From assembly GCA_030407005.1 (NCBI GenBank), contig JAUDYN010000003.1:2852001-2916000 (forward strand): a stretch of DNA of 64,000 bases, read 5' to 3'. Positions 1 to 10,910 of this stretch are shown piece by piece. The notes under the pieces are model-generated. The model was not told the DNA's origin. It made no database searches and saw only the letters and a program-made list of their open reading frames with translations. The stretch is from Desarmillaria ectypa. Lineage: Eukaryota > Basidiomycota > Agaricomycetes > Agaricales > Physalacriaceae. The first letter of the stretch is position 1. The number at the start of each line of letters is the position of its first letter. The position numbers and the translations under genes were made by a program.

Positions 1-1550
1 CTGGGGGGAACATTAGCTGCTTTATACCAAAAAAAACGGAGCAAGACTTGCGCCGTTGATCTTGAAGAAGAGACTGGAAAGATTGGAGTACTGAGACGAG
101 GTGATGCGAAGAAGACCCGTGTTGCTGTCCAGGGTTGCACCTGTGGCCGACCTATACCTGGCGAATGCATCAGAAGCGATGTAGACGAGGGTAGTTCCTA
201 CGTTCAACTCGGTCAGAATACGACTGGAAACCCGATTGGAAAATGTTTTTACCGGTATCGACAATACCAGCAGTGGAAGATAAGATGGTCGTCGAGGTTC
301 CATACGTGATGGACTCGTCAATACCCCAGTATACGCTTGCCGGGTAAGTGTTCGTAAGTGGTCTGTTGTATGAATGATCAACATGAAGCTGAAGATTCCA
401 TCGGTGACAAAATACGTACGCGTAGCCAATACTGCCAGTGATTTTGGAGCTGTCAGAACCGCCTAGAATAGAGTCGGAATCAGTATATCACAGAACGATG
501 TGCTGCAAAGCCTTAAATACGGACCCCAGGAAAGCTCTCCGTTGACGACCTCCTCTTGCGTCGTAGGTGCAAAGTACACACCAAGTGCATGGCCTGTGAT
601 GGTTCCCTGACTGAAGAGGTTATCGGTGACAGTGGGTATGAGTGTAGTGGTAGCCGGAGACAAGGTGCCTAGAACAGACTTAGACCAGAGTACATAGACG
701 GGTTGAACGAATAATAAATTACCCTCAGTGAGGTCAACGGGACCGATTCTATTATTTAAAATCATTCAAAGAGATCGGTGTTGCAATGACCGATCCGTGA
801 CTTACCCAAGAATGCCGTCAAAGCCAGAAAAGCTATCATAGGATCAGGAGGTGCATGTGGGCGTCAAGATTCAAGATTCATACCCAGAGGAAGTGGAAGC
901 TACACCAATTGATTGCGACTTAATGATCAAGTTTGAGGTGATAGTAACTTGGTCGATGTATTCCCTTCCTGGAGAAAACATATGATTAACATAGATAACA
1001 GGTGTATAGTTAATAATTATCAATCACCAGAGAATGATCCGGAACCATAGGTAACAGACTACGTGGATACCATCAGAACGTTAAAGAATATGGATATGAG
1101 ACCACTTACAACTCGATTGGAGGTCTGTGTACTTGTGGAGGTCTGTACGTACTTGGTCCCTGCACCGACCCAAGTATTTGAACTTCCTGTGTCAATGATC
1201 AAGTCATCTAGTATACGTACGGTTAGTACACCGTTGAGTTAACGGCGAAGGGGAAAATGCGTACAGGTTGTGGCAGGGCTACCGACACCAATGGAAGCGG
1301 CATAGACAACAGTAACGTTATCTACGTCCTCATTAACGACAGCACGTCTGGTGACATTCCTTGCGCCATCTGCGCGGGATCGGAGTGCAGCCACTCGAGC
1401 CCGATCTCGTTCCACGATGGTGCTTGTCCCATTGAAGTTGAATTTCCTTGCAATGGGAAGGGATACCGGGCTTCGGGGGATGACAACAGGGCTTGAAAGT
1501 CCTGCGACAATGAGCGAGGAGAGCACGAAGAAGGTGGAGAACATCTTCAA
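1..1550 (-). CDS. Secreted aspartic peptidase (A1 family, polyporopepsin-like), 3' end outside window
   Basis: Secreted pepsin-fold endopeptidase. Translation starts at 1550 (MKMFSTFF...) with a hydrophobic signal peptide of about 20 residues, then a propeptide rich in Arg/Val. Introns read on the minus strand: 1208-1264, 1059-1109, 969-1027, 833-883, 749-805, 669-722, 463-524, 363-419, 198-252, and 1-47, whose acceptor AG falls exactly on position 1; the remaining C-terminal exon(s) are therefore off the window. After splicing both catalytic aspartates are present: IIDTGSSNTWVGAG (near 1170) and STAGIVDTGTTL, whose second Asp-Thr-Gly is assembled across intron 198-252. Family hallmarks such as VTYGSGSFSG and GILGIGPVDLT are also joined across introns. 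The order and wording match polyporopepsins of basidiomycetes, which act outside the cell or in the vacuole. Confidence is high for the family; substrate is unknown. Confidence 0.9.
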
Positions 1551-1613
1551 ACGAGGAGGAACCCAAGAGGATAGGTTACTTCAAGGGTGTAATTCTGGTT
1601 GCGATACCATTGA

Positions 1614-1620
1614 TTTTATA
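1614..1620 (-). promoter_or_regulatory. TATA box of the aspartic peptidase gene
   Basis: On the minus strand the sequence reads TATAAAA, 64 bp upstream of the ATG at 1550. The position and match suit a fungal core promoter; no transcription start is visible directly. Confidence 0.5.
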
Positions 1621-4080
1621 CTCATAAGACCGATAAGCAACAGTCAGAAGAACAGATGCACCATACGATTTGAACCTAAGGTACGGTTGCACCATCTGTG
1701 CTGTTTCTTTTACGGGTAAGTGCCATTTCAATGCATCGGTACTTTTCTATGCAGGCTGAGAAGCATCAGATATACGAGGTCACAGTATTTTTGGCACGCA
1801 ATCTATTGTTAATAGTTTCAACGCCATAATGATGTGCGTCACTGCAAGCAGAAGCTCACGAAGTAGCATCAGCTTCTTAAGTACCGTGATATTAGGATGG
1901 CGGCCAGAGAGATAGCGATAGCAAGAATAGAACAAGACCATGAAATGCCTGCGAAACCAGAGGGCTAGGACCTGTGTATGCACGCGTACCAGCACAGTCG
2001 ATTCCATACGCTGATTTTAGGTGAAGCATTGATTTTAGAGGCCAGATGCACTTCTGTTGCGCGTATTCTGCAGAGCAATAATGTCGACGGATAATTCTAT
2101 TAACCAGCTGCTAAATTAAACAGAGATCAGTGGGTCGGAATCCATACTGGACAGTTCATTATCTACCACTGCCACGAATCATGTGTGCAGGGTTCACTGT
2201 TGTGTTAGAGCCTCTCCCTGAAAATTCTTCCATAGTTTCCACTCCACGACATCGCAGGTGTCATTGATTTGGCGCAACAGCACTAACCACTTTCAATCCA
2301 ATGGTATTAGACCACACACATACGACGGTGAAACGATAGCGAAACGAAAAACCAAGTTTCTGGACGCCGGGATTTACAAACGACAGGCGCTTGGCCAATG
2401 GTTCTCGATTAACGCCATCGAGTTGGGGAGGAAGTAACTGTTGGCGTATCAAGTGTTGCGGTTGTCAGGCAAGGACTTTCTTTATTGTGTCCTATTGCTT
2501 CTATTAGTGTATACGGCGTGTAGATAAATAGATAGCTGAACGACGAAAACCCTCACCGTTCCCTGCTGAAATCCGGGTGAGCGCTGGAGAATTACCGCTC
2601 ATTCTAACAGTAACAGCCCTCCGAGTTGGTACTAGTACAAATTGGACAATGATCATCAGAAGTCCACGTGAGCTTTGCGTGGAGTACCGGCCCTAAATCG
2701 GAATCCGTCTAATCTGCACGGGTTCGCCCCATCTTTTTAAGGCACGCTACTTCCTTACTACCATTAGTGGCAGCCGCGCAACGGTTTTGCAAGAAATTGA
2801 CATTATGTCACAATCATGTAACATTAAAGCACATGCAGAACTATATGGTTAGAGGTCAGAACTTGCCGACAGGGAGATTCTATATACCCAGGTCTTACGG
2901 CCAATACACTACAGATATCATACTCCAGCCGATGCTTCACATGTTCCCCTCACTCACAGCGCGATTTTCTTCCCATAATTCCTAGTCTAGCCAGTCAGTG
3001 ACGAGGGGTACTGCCGACGAATATCCAAGGTAATAGGGATGTAAGTGCAAACGGTACCGATAGCAATGCACAGTCCTCCTCTCAACGTTCTGCTTATGAT
3101 TCGTGACATAGCGCACGGGTTTCATCTTTCCATGTCGTGGGAGAGCTCGAAAGCCTTAGGTATGCCTCTCAAATCAGAAAGCTAGGTGCGCACTGAATGA
3201 GGCCTTCGCCAATAAGGTTCAATCCAGTTTACTTCAAAGACCAGCTGATTTTCAGGCACAAATCCAATTATTTCTACTACAATTGGAGCGAAAGGCGGAC
3301 CTCTATTTTGTAAGCTGAGGGACATAAATAAGTCCATTCTCTGAGTTTTCGACATCAATTGTCAAATGCATGAAGTACTGAGATCTATATACGTGGTCGA
3401 AGCGTTTGCTAGTAAATATACGTACAGTCGTGGTGAATAATCGTTAGAACAAGAGGGCTCGAGGCGAAGAGCTGCCAAGACAATCACAGTCGAAGATAGA
3501 TGAGATTAATCGATAGTACTACTGTCAAATACGTACAGAAAGAATGCCGAATGGCACCGCAGCCAGGTTCGTTACAAGACAATCAAGCCTGATATCGGCT
3601 AGTGCCTTGCGGACATTTGATCAGCGACAACATAGGGCTATGGAGTGGCGATGCTGATGATTCACAACGAGGAAAAGAATGAAGCCTACTCTATATGAAA
3701 ATGGTGTTCGAATGAAGCATCGATAAGGCCAGCGGGACGGAACGAGAACTAAGTATTGGAATTTATCCATTATACGTTTACTTACGACGCCATAAACGGG
3801 AGAAAATGAGGAACGTTTGATGGATTGTTGAGGATACGTCAACGAAGGTGACACCGCTACTGCCATAAGTAGGAGCCGATTATACTTTCTCCTTAATATC
3901 TGTTCAATATCTGAACCGTACGAGCACCAAAGGGAAAAGAACTACCCAACTATCACCACCCTTCAAATTTAAATAGGCTGCCGCATGGGAATCAGTGACG
4001 TCAGGGATGAGTAGCCCGGAAAGATTCAAACGCGTCCAGAAAATAGACAGTTTTATCCAACTCGGAAGGCGGACAACGGC
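1621..4080. other. Gene-poor spacer, nothing recognised
   Basis: No open frame longer than about 80 codons with recognisable protein features, and no chain of exons that I could connect. Codon-like structure is absent on both strands. The base composition is mixed, unlike the CpG-poor transposon island at the other end of the window. It could hold a decayed gene or a non-coding RNA, but nothing in the sequence supports either. Confidence 0.4.
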
Positions 4081-4087
4081 TATAAAG
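4081..4087 (+). promoter_or_regulatory. Possible TATA box upstream of the ARMT1-like gene
   Basis: TATAAAG, about 230 bp before the ATG at 4318, followed by a pyrimidine-rich stretch (about 4,085-4,200) typical of promoters and 5' leaders in fungi. The distance implies a long leader, so the assignment is tentative. Confidence 0.3.
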
Positions 4088-4317
4088 CAAAGCAACACGC
4101 CATCTCGCCTTTCTCTTCCGTACCACCACCATCCCGCTTCACTACCCTCATCTGCACGACGCCGCTCGCCGTCTCCACAGCAATACATCACCATCATCCA
4201 GCTGCATCGACAGCCTTTCAGTATATAGTAAGCATGGCTCTGCTGTATCCCCTGTACCATCATTCATTGACCTCGCCTTTGACAGCCTGTCTGTTTTCAT
4301 AGTGTTCGTTATTCACG

Positions 4318-6124
4318 ATGGCCACCGCGAACCCCTCGTCCTCTGCAGCCCCTTCACGAGTAACTCTCTCGCTGGGCCATCTGCCTAGTAAGAAGGACAT
4401 CAAGGCGCCTTGGCCCAGAACCCCAACTCGTGTAAGCACCTACTATAGTATGGTAAACGTTTGTGTCCTTATCGTGTCCTAGGTCGACCCGAACAACCCT
4501 CCATGGCCCGCCTACCGTGGATACCACGAGTACTCTTTTGCTCATGCTACCATGCAGTCCCGCTTGCCAACTATTCTTGGAAAGGCAATCGAGGACGCTA
4601 CTCGCACTCTTAACGAGCAGTCTTCTGAAGAAAAGATTATCGACCTTGTTCAATGCATAGAACGCATGGAGGCCCTCATGGTTGATCTCAGTGGCAACAA
4701 GAAGCTTCGTCCTATTATAGACGACAACGAGGCCGATGTGGCTCTTTGGAATAAGGAGATTGCCAAGTTCTTCCAGGGTTTGTCAATGTCACCCTCCTAA
4801 ATGTTTTCATGTGTTCACATACTTTGCCGCAGGCAAGGACTTCATGAATGCGCCTTGGTTGTTTGCTGAAGCCTATAAATACCGGAGGTTACGCGAATGT
4901 TTCAGCATCAGTAAATTCTGGTCCGATTATGATGTCTTTTATAGGCAAAAGGTGCGTTATTTCTGGCTCTACTGAACATCTTCTAATGAATCGTAGTGTG
5001 ATACTTTTTCTCGTTCCGCAGAAGCCGTTTTCGAATTATCCATGCGCTTCGCTGAACCTTTTACACTTTCTGAAAACCTTACGGCCGCTGAAAAGCTCGA
5101 AGCGGAGCGTCATATGTTCCTCGAGTTGACTCAAGTCTGCTTATGGGGCAATTCTACGGATCTTTCATTGCTCATCAATATGACGGAAGAACAGATCAAG
5201 GCGTTACAATCAACGGGAGGTGATCATCTTGCGGCAACCGAGAAGAACATCCTCGGAAACCACCTCAACGAGCTCTGGGACGTTGTCAAGCAGTCCCGTG
5301 AGAATACGGGAGGTAGATTCGACTTCGTTCTCGACAATGCAGGTTTCGAGTTGTACTGCGATTGTGTTTACGGTTGGTTCTTGTTATTTTGGCTGGTGTC
5401 ATATACTTACAGTCCTTCAGCCGACTTTTTGTTGCAAAGTGGATTAGCCAAGCAGGTCCACTTCCACGGAAAACGATACCCCTGGTTCGTGTCAGATGTA
5501 ACACGGAAAGACTGGGACTGGCTGCTCAACTCTATGGTTTATGGCCAACTTTTCCCCAAGGCATCTGATGTAGAGCTGGAGTCCCTTCGAAGGCTGGGTC
5601 AGCGCTGGAAGGTACGACCTCTCATTGACGTCCTCCCGCCTTTGATCGATCAGTTTTGCAGCGATATGAGAAAGAAGGAAAGTGGGTGTACGAACAGCAT
5701 CCTTTTTGGTGCACCGGATACACCTTCTGGGACCTTCACTCCGAGGCTCCTGATCTTTTCCTCCATCTGTCGCGATCAGATTTAGTCGTCTTTAAGGGCG
5801 ATCTGAACCATCGGAAGTTGACCTACGACTGTGCAGCGCCTGCCAGTACACCCTTTGACGTTGCTATCGGTTCTATGGCTAGCGCAGCTGGGGCCCCTCG
5901 AGTGGCCAGTCTTCGAACAATCAAGTCAGATGTTGTTGTGGGTCTCGGTGCTGATGGCGACGAGATTGCCGAGAAACTTGACAACGACGAACCAGGCTGG
6001 AAAATCAGTGGAAAATACGTGAGTCCCTTTCTTTCTCTGTGTTTTTTCTCAATCCCATAACTGTACCCAGGCTGTTGTACTTCTGTCAGAAGGTCGTCCC
6101 GGAGAGAAAGTCCGTTTTGCTTAG
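4318..6124 (+). CDS. DUF89 / ARMT1-like metal-dependent damage-control phosphatase
   Basis: Seven exons: 4318-4431, 4483-4777, 4833-4951, 4997-5372, 5421-5611, 5662-6018, 6071-6124; spliced length 1,506 nt, 501 residues. Family hallmarks are the LDNAGFEL segment around residue 288 and VVFKGDLNHRKL around residue 408, which place it in the eukaryotic subfamily III of DUF89 proteins (human ARMT1, yeast YMR027W). Those enzymes dephosphorylate reactive sugar phosphates such as fructose-1-phosphate with a divalent metal; human ARMT1 has also been described as a protein carboxyl methyltransferase. Location is probably cytosolic: no signal peptide or membrane segment. The acceptor at 4996 is chosen because it keeps the frame running into RSAEAVFELSMRFAEP. 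The neighbour downstream (Fip1) converges, leaving 566 bp between stop codons. Family assignment is firm; the exact substrate is inference. Confidence 0.88.
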
Positions 6125-6690
6125 TAGGAAATGGATCGAAATTGTACTCCATAGATTGTTGTTTACCGCTCAGCATCATTGTAGGATTCACTACCGCATG
6201 TTATGTACTTAGTCTTCGTGTTGTGACATAACATGTTGGGATTTAATATTTAAGCTTGTGGCAGAAATCTAATATCACCGAGCATACGGCACGGGAGCTT
6301 GTCTCGAGCTCTGGCAGTGGTAAATAGCTAGTGGTACTTCTCTACTCATGCCAGCTTCATACTGCAAGCCCAAGAATATGTATGTGGAGTACTGTTCATT
6401 TTAGACCGTAACCTTATTTTTTTTTTTTTGAAGTTTCTCAGATTATCCGGTCATTGATTGGGAACAACGACCATATCGTGCTGAATATGTCCACTACCCA
6501 TATTTTGAATTTCATGACAATACGTCTGCGAAACTGTATTCACGAGAGAAGGGATTGGAGATAAGAGGAAAGGGGGGTGCCTGGGGTTTCAATGTATCAG
6601 CACTGACACATTCAGTCAGACCACGGATTATTGAACGCAGTTGCATTCATATTACAATAGGAAATATACATAAGAGATGGAATATTCAGG
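6125..6690. other. Convergent intergenic region with 3' UTRs
   Basis: Lies between the stop codons of the ARMT1-like gene and Fip1. It contains an A/T-rich run (T10 near 6,418-6,430), but no coding frame that continues either gene. Presumably both 3' UTRs and polyadenylation sites. Confidence 0.5.
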
Positions 6691-8738
6691 TCAGCGTCGC
6701 TTCGAGCTTCGACCATCATCCAATCCTGGAGAGCTCCTGCGTTTTCTGTAACGTAGTATATAAGAATTTGTTTACACTAGTAACTATTAGCACACATACC
6801 GGTTCGGACCTTTGTCTTCAGGCTCCCCACTCCCAGTCCTACCGCTATTCCCTCCATAATCCAATCCATCTACGGCCGGGGCATTTCCATCGCGGTCTTT
6901 GTACTTATTTTGATTTCTGGGTCCGGTAGGGACGCCAGGGGGCAAAGGAGATGCAGGACGGACTGTGCCTGATCAATCATACAACAAGCTAACGCGAAGA
7001 TAAGCTATTGTACGCACCAACTCCATCATATCCACCGCGTACTCTTCCTCTGACAGGAAATCCTCTTCCACGAGGACCAGTAGCCAAGCCACGGCCGCGA
7101 TATTGAATAGGTGTGACGGCCTTTGGCCCACCAGGGGGTTGACTAGGTGTAGGTGGCTCCATGACAGGGTACATCTGCTGCTGCTGCTGCTGAGCCATCT
7201 GGGCTTGCTCCTACAAGCAACCTTTAATGCACAACCGAGCGTAGATAAGTGACTCATGCTGACCTGCATACCGTATTCGCCAGTCATCATCATGCCAGGA
7301 CCGCCATATCCTTCTTGCATCATCGCGACTCCTGGTTCCGGAGTACCATTTGCACCGACGACGGGAACGCCCTGCGTTGGCGTACCGTCTGGCATCATAC
7401 CCATGGCTCTCCCGTCTACTGGCATCATGCCCATATCCCCATTCATGCTCATTGCCATAGGGTTCATCATTCCAGACATATCCATCATCACGCCTGGACC
7501 CATCATTCCAGGATTAGGACCCCCATTGGTCAACATCGCATTTGTTCCAGTCATAACCATCTGCCTAACCTCAGGTGGAAGGGCGGTTAGTTGATCTTCG
7601 GGCATGCCAGAAAAATTCAACACGCTCGTCTTGAGCACACTAGCAAGCTCGCCAAGATCTCTTCTACGGTAACAATACGCCTCCCAAGAGATTTCGTCGA
7701 AACCATAGTTAAACCAGTCGCTGATGTCGGAGCCAGGTTTACGCCATGGCTTGTCCGACATAGCTGCAATGTCCACGTCCAGAATAGAACGACCGTCCAG
7801 TGTACCCACAGCTGACGGGTCAATGGCCGGGTGAGAAGGTGGGGCTGTCGCTGGGGGTAACGTCGAAGTGTCTATACTATCGTCGGGGGCAGGCGTCTCC
7901 TCTGTCTTCGGCGCCGCTACAGAAGTCTCCAAGGGTTTAATTGGCTGGGGCGTGGGTACTACTTGCTGGCTTTGTGATGGAGGTGGTCCACCTATTGAAG
8001 CATTGGAAGCGCCTCGAGATATGGGAGTATATTCGGTCGTTAACGACGGACCGGAGGTTGGCGCTAGTGAGGGTATAAACAAAGAGGCGTCGGGAAATAG
8101 CATACTACAAACGTTTTGGGGCCGGGGGCTGCGAGGAACTCCCTCCACCTCGGTTCAATGATGGTCGACCTTGCCTAATAGAATGTGTATCGTGCCCGGA
8201 AACAAAACAAGGGAATTTCCTACCTGAGATCGAGTGTTCGTGACGGTTGATCCATGATAAACTCGATGTCCTGCAGCGACGATTTGAGTAGAGGAAGGTA
8301 TGAAAAACGCGAATAGACACACATCATCGTCATCACTTTCCTCTTCCTCTTCTACTTCCTCAACTACTTCGTCTGCTTGTGGCACTTCTGCATTGTCTTC
8401 CTCGGTAGGCGGTGTGGTATGCAATGGCATATTGGTTGTATTTTCGGCTTCAGCCTCCAGATGAGAGACGACGCTGTTGGACACTCGACCGGTGTCCAAT
8501 GGGGCCCTACCACGGAAGATTCAACGACAGTCAACAGGACAGCTTTGAGCAAGACTCACGGCTGGGACACTAATGAATCACGCGCAATGCAAAGTTAAGA
8601 TCATGTTATTAACACGAGAGTATAGAGAGAGACAAGGAAGGAATACAAGTGCTGACGCATGCTGGAAACAAGAACAGGATCTTACCAGGAATGCCTTCCA
8701 TAGTGGAACTCCCATACAGAAACTCATCATCATCATCC
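6691..8738 (-). CDS. FIP1: Fip1, subunit of the mRNA cleavage and polyadenylation factor
   Basis: Pre-mRNA 3'-end processing factor that tethers poly(A) polymerase to the CPF/CPSF complex in the nucleus. The Fip1 signature (DVDIAAMSDKPWRKPG... then DWFNYGFDEISWEAYC) is encoded near 7,640-7,775. Exons on the minus strand, from 5': 8686-8738, 8560-8569 (10-nt microexon), 8323-8506, 8224-8270, 8113-8174, 7264-8063, 7018-7210, 6800-6968, 6691-6745. The N-terminus has the usual acidic DDDEFLYG patch and a long Glu/Asp run (VEEVEEEEESDDDD). The middle is Pro/Ser-rich, then Met/Gly-rich (7,264-7,600) and Gln-rich. The C-terminus is Arg/Gly-rich and ends in a basic KRRSSPGLDDG-type tail. The first coding exon is not resolved: exon 8686-8738 needs two bases from an upstream exon in 8,740-8,880. 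Divergent from uL10m. Confidence 0.87.
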
Positions 8739-8905
8739 CTGCAGCAAATACAGTGAGTAAAATTCAAGGGCAGTAATCATAGAGACAGACATGTCTTTAT
8801 GGTTGGAAAGTCAAGGTGAAAGTCAAGAGGGACGCGTGACAAAAAGTCACATGGATGTCACATCGTTCCAATTGTGCGCAATTTCCTGATTTGCGCTCCT
8901 CATTC
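8739..8905. promoter_or_regulatory. Bidirectional promoter region of Fip1 and uL10m
   Basis: Only about 165 bp separate the first confirmed Fip1 exon from the probable uL10m start. The stretch must hold the missing first Fip1 exon and both promoters. No clear TATA box is seen, which would fit housekeeping genes. Confidence 0.4.
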
Positions 8906-9718
8906 ATGTTTTCGCTGGGGCATATACGACATCGAATATCCCATCTGTCTCGAGGGTATGCCATGTCTCTGCAACCAGGAAGGCCACTGCCAGGACAGAC
9001 AGCACCCCGCGTCTTTTCTGGCAGAAAGGGCTTCCAGTACAACAATTACATGCAAATACTCAAAACGGCCTATACGTCTCCTCTCATTTTCCTCAGCCGC
9101 GAGGATTTTTCCGCGGAACGGCTGAAAAAGCTCCGCATCGACCTCCTTGTTGCATCCAGCCGAGTACCACCACCAAAGGGCTCCCAACCCATCCCAAGTC
9201 CCACTTTGACGGTTATTCATAGCGGCGTTTTTGGTGCTGCCCTACGCGATTTTCCTGGTATTAACATCGCCGAAGCTGAGAAAATGATAGAGGGTGTTAC
9301 CGGGGGATATGCCATTCTTTCGATTCCAATGTTCCATCCGCCATACCTTAGCGCCATTCTACGCGCTCTAGACCGGAGCGTCCCGCCGCGACCCAAAAAG
9401 ACTGAAGAGGAGATTGCGAAGGAGTTGGCAGCGAAGAATGCCGATCCCGCGACACCAGGAAGGAGGATGAAGCGACAACGAGCAGTGCTGGTGCCGGAAA
9501 TGAATGTCCTGGGGGCTCTCATCGAGGGAAAGATCCTCCTTCCACCGACTGTGAAGGATGTCGCGAATTTACCGACATTGGACACGCTCAGGTCGCAGAT
9601 AGTGGGCTTGTTGAGTGCACCGGCAACTCAGCTGGCGGCAGTATTAGGTGAAGCGAGTGGTGGTAGACTAGCAAGGACACTGGAGGGTTACAGGCAGGCG
9701 CTAGAAAAAGCCGAGTAG
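8906..9718 (+). CDS. Mitochondrial large-subunit ribosomal protein uL10m
   Basis: Intronless, 270 residues from the ATG at 8906. I chose this start because it opens with MFSLGHIRHRISHLSRGYA, a classical mitochondrial presequence (Arg/Ser/His, no acidic residues); an in-frame ATG at 8855 would add 17 residues. The body matches the fungal mitochondrial L10 family (yeast Mrpl11): a globular N-domain with NYMQILKTAYTSPLIFL, a central charged stretch (RPKKTEEEIAKELAAKNA), and the C-terminal stretch LDTLRSQIVGLLSAPATQLA typical of the uL10 stalk base. It would form the base of the mitoribosome stalk that recruits translation factors. Stop codons of this gene and the convergent BMT5-like gene are only about 40 bp apart, so their 3' UTRs overlap. 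Confidence 0.85.
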   Translation: MFSLGHIRHRISHLSRGYAMSLQPGRPLPGQTAPRVFSGRKGFQYNNYMQILKTAYTSPLIFLSREDFSAERLKKLRIDLLVASSRVPPPKGSQPIPSPTLTVIHSGVFGAALRDFPGINIAEAEKMIEGVTGGYAILSIPMFHPPYLSAILRALDRSVPPRPKKTEEEIAKELAAKNADPATPGRRMKRQRAVLVPEMNVLGALIEGKILLPPTVKDVANLPTLDTLRSQIVGLLSAPATQLAAVLGEASGGRLARTLEGYRQALEKAE

Positions 9719-9758
9719 TCTTCACTATGATATCTATTACATCTGATGCTATCTCTAT

Positions 9759-10794
9759 TCAATCCCTAAGGCAAAACTCCCAAGTACGGTCCTCGCCTCC
9801 CTCTCCAGTTTTACCCGTGCCATGGGCTCGTTCGCCCTTGGTCATTCGGTGTTCGTAGCCTTTCCAGATGTCACGATGAAATACAAAAGACCTTATAATC
9901 ATGTACGCAGGATTTGGTGGTGTACTCCCTGATGTTGGTAGAGGCGGGTGCTTCGCCAGCTTGGGGATGTCCCTGGACCGCTGAAATCAGCATAGAACGG
10001 GCATAAGGATATAAACTTACCACAGAGTATAGGGTGGAACGTTCCGTAGTGTTATAAGAATTGTTCCTCTGGCGCTAATGTCCGCAGATTTATCCTCATC
10101 TGTCTCCTCCACGTCTTCTTCATCATTCCCGCATTTTTTCTTCTTGGAACCAGTCACGGAAGGTATCGGACCGGCCTTCAGTAAGCTAGCTGCTGCTCTC
10201 AAAAAGTTCATAATAAGGACCTGGTTGGACAGAATATTCCGGTCCTGGTCAGTGATGCCTTTACCTGTCATCTCAAGAAGCGGTCAGTGTTGAAAGAATA
10301 TGTTTGAAGGTAGTATACTCACCAGCATGAGGGAAATTCCAACATATCCTGTCCCATCGTCGTCCTTTTAACAGTGCTATTTTGTCCAACCTCGACGCGT
10401 CTACGCCAAAATGAACCTTGACGCCTCGCTCTCGCAAGAGAGCAACGACCTCCCGGGCATCCAAGTACTTTGAATAGCACTCTTCCTCAGAGTCATACGC
10501 GGTTGCGGTGATGTTACCGGGTGGAATGTGGGTCAATGCTAGAGGAGCATCCTGGATCAAAGCGCGCGCGAATGAAAAGTTTCCTTCGCCAACGAGCAGA
10601 ATCGTATCTGTAGCAGAGAACGGTATTGTTGGCCGGGACATCGAAGGAGTAGGAGCCTTTCGTTTTCTAGGCTCTTTTGTATTCTTTGCTTTCTGTTCCG
10701 ATAGCCGAGCGGCTTTGCTTATCTGCTCCTTGTGCTTTTGGCGTGACTGCTGGGATTGGAGAGCGGATTTCAGCGATTTTCCTGCTTTGCCCAT
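9759..10794 (-). CDS. BMT5: 25S rRNA (uridine-N3)-methyltransferase, BMT5 type
   Basis: Three exons on the minus strand: 10323-10794, 10021-10264, 9759-9972; 309 residues. The start MGKAGKSLKSALQ is followed by a basic, Gln/Lys-rich nucleolar-type leader (residues 5-50). The DUF2431 Rossmann-like fold begins with the SAM-binding motif LLVGEGNFSFARAL (about residues 66-79). It continues with TATAYDSEEEC, then ICWNFPHAGKGITDQDRN formed across intron 10265-10322. RGTILITLRNVPPYTLWDIPKLA is formed across intron 9973-10020, using the acceptor after GCGGTCCAG to keep frame. A Lys/Glu/Asp-rich insert (SKKKKCGNDEEDVEETDEDK) is typical of fungal members. In yeast this enzyme makes m3U2634 in 25S rRNA. 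It diverges from the DNMT gene across 116 bp. Confidence 0.85.
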
Positions 10795-10910
10795 GATAGC
10801 GAAGCCAGGTGAACAGGATGCACAGCCACACAGAACTTGCCTTGATCGATTGGTCCGCCTTGACCTCGTACTCAATACTGCATACTATCACATTAACCGA
10901 ATTGTTCAAC
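10795..10910. promoter_or_regulatory. 116-bp bidirectional promoter between BMT5 and DNMT1-like genes
   Basis: The two start codons (10794 on minus and 10911 on plus) are 116 bp apart with no room for separate promoters. The interval has no strong TATA element and contains no third reading frame of note. Confidence 0.55.

Noticed and set aside
190..260. Apparent loss of the second catalytic Asp of the aspartic peptidase (ELNVGTTL instead of DTGTTL)
   Set aside because: The Asn-Val-Gly reading comes from translating through a 55-nt intron (198-252). Splicing restores IVDTGTTL.
7249..7594. Plus-strand His-rich and Ile/Pro-rich open frames
   Set aside because: They are the reverse strand of the Met/Gly-rich part of Fip1 and have no start context or family features.
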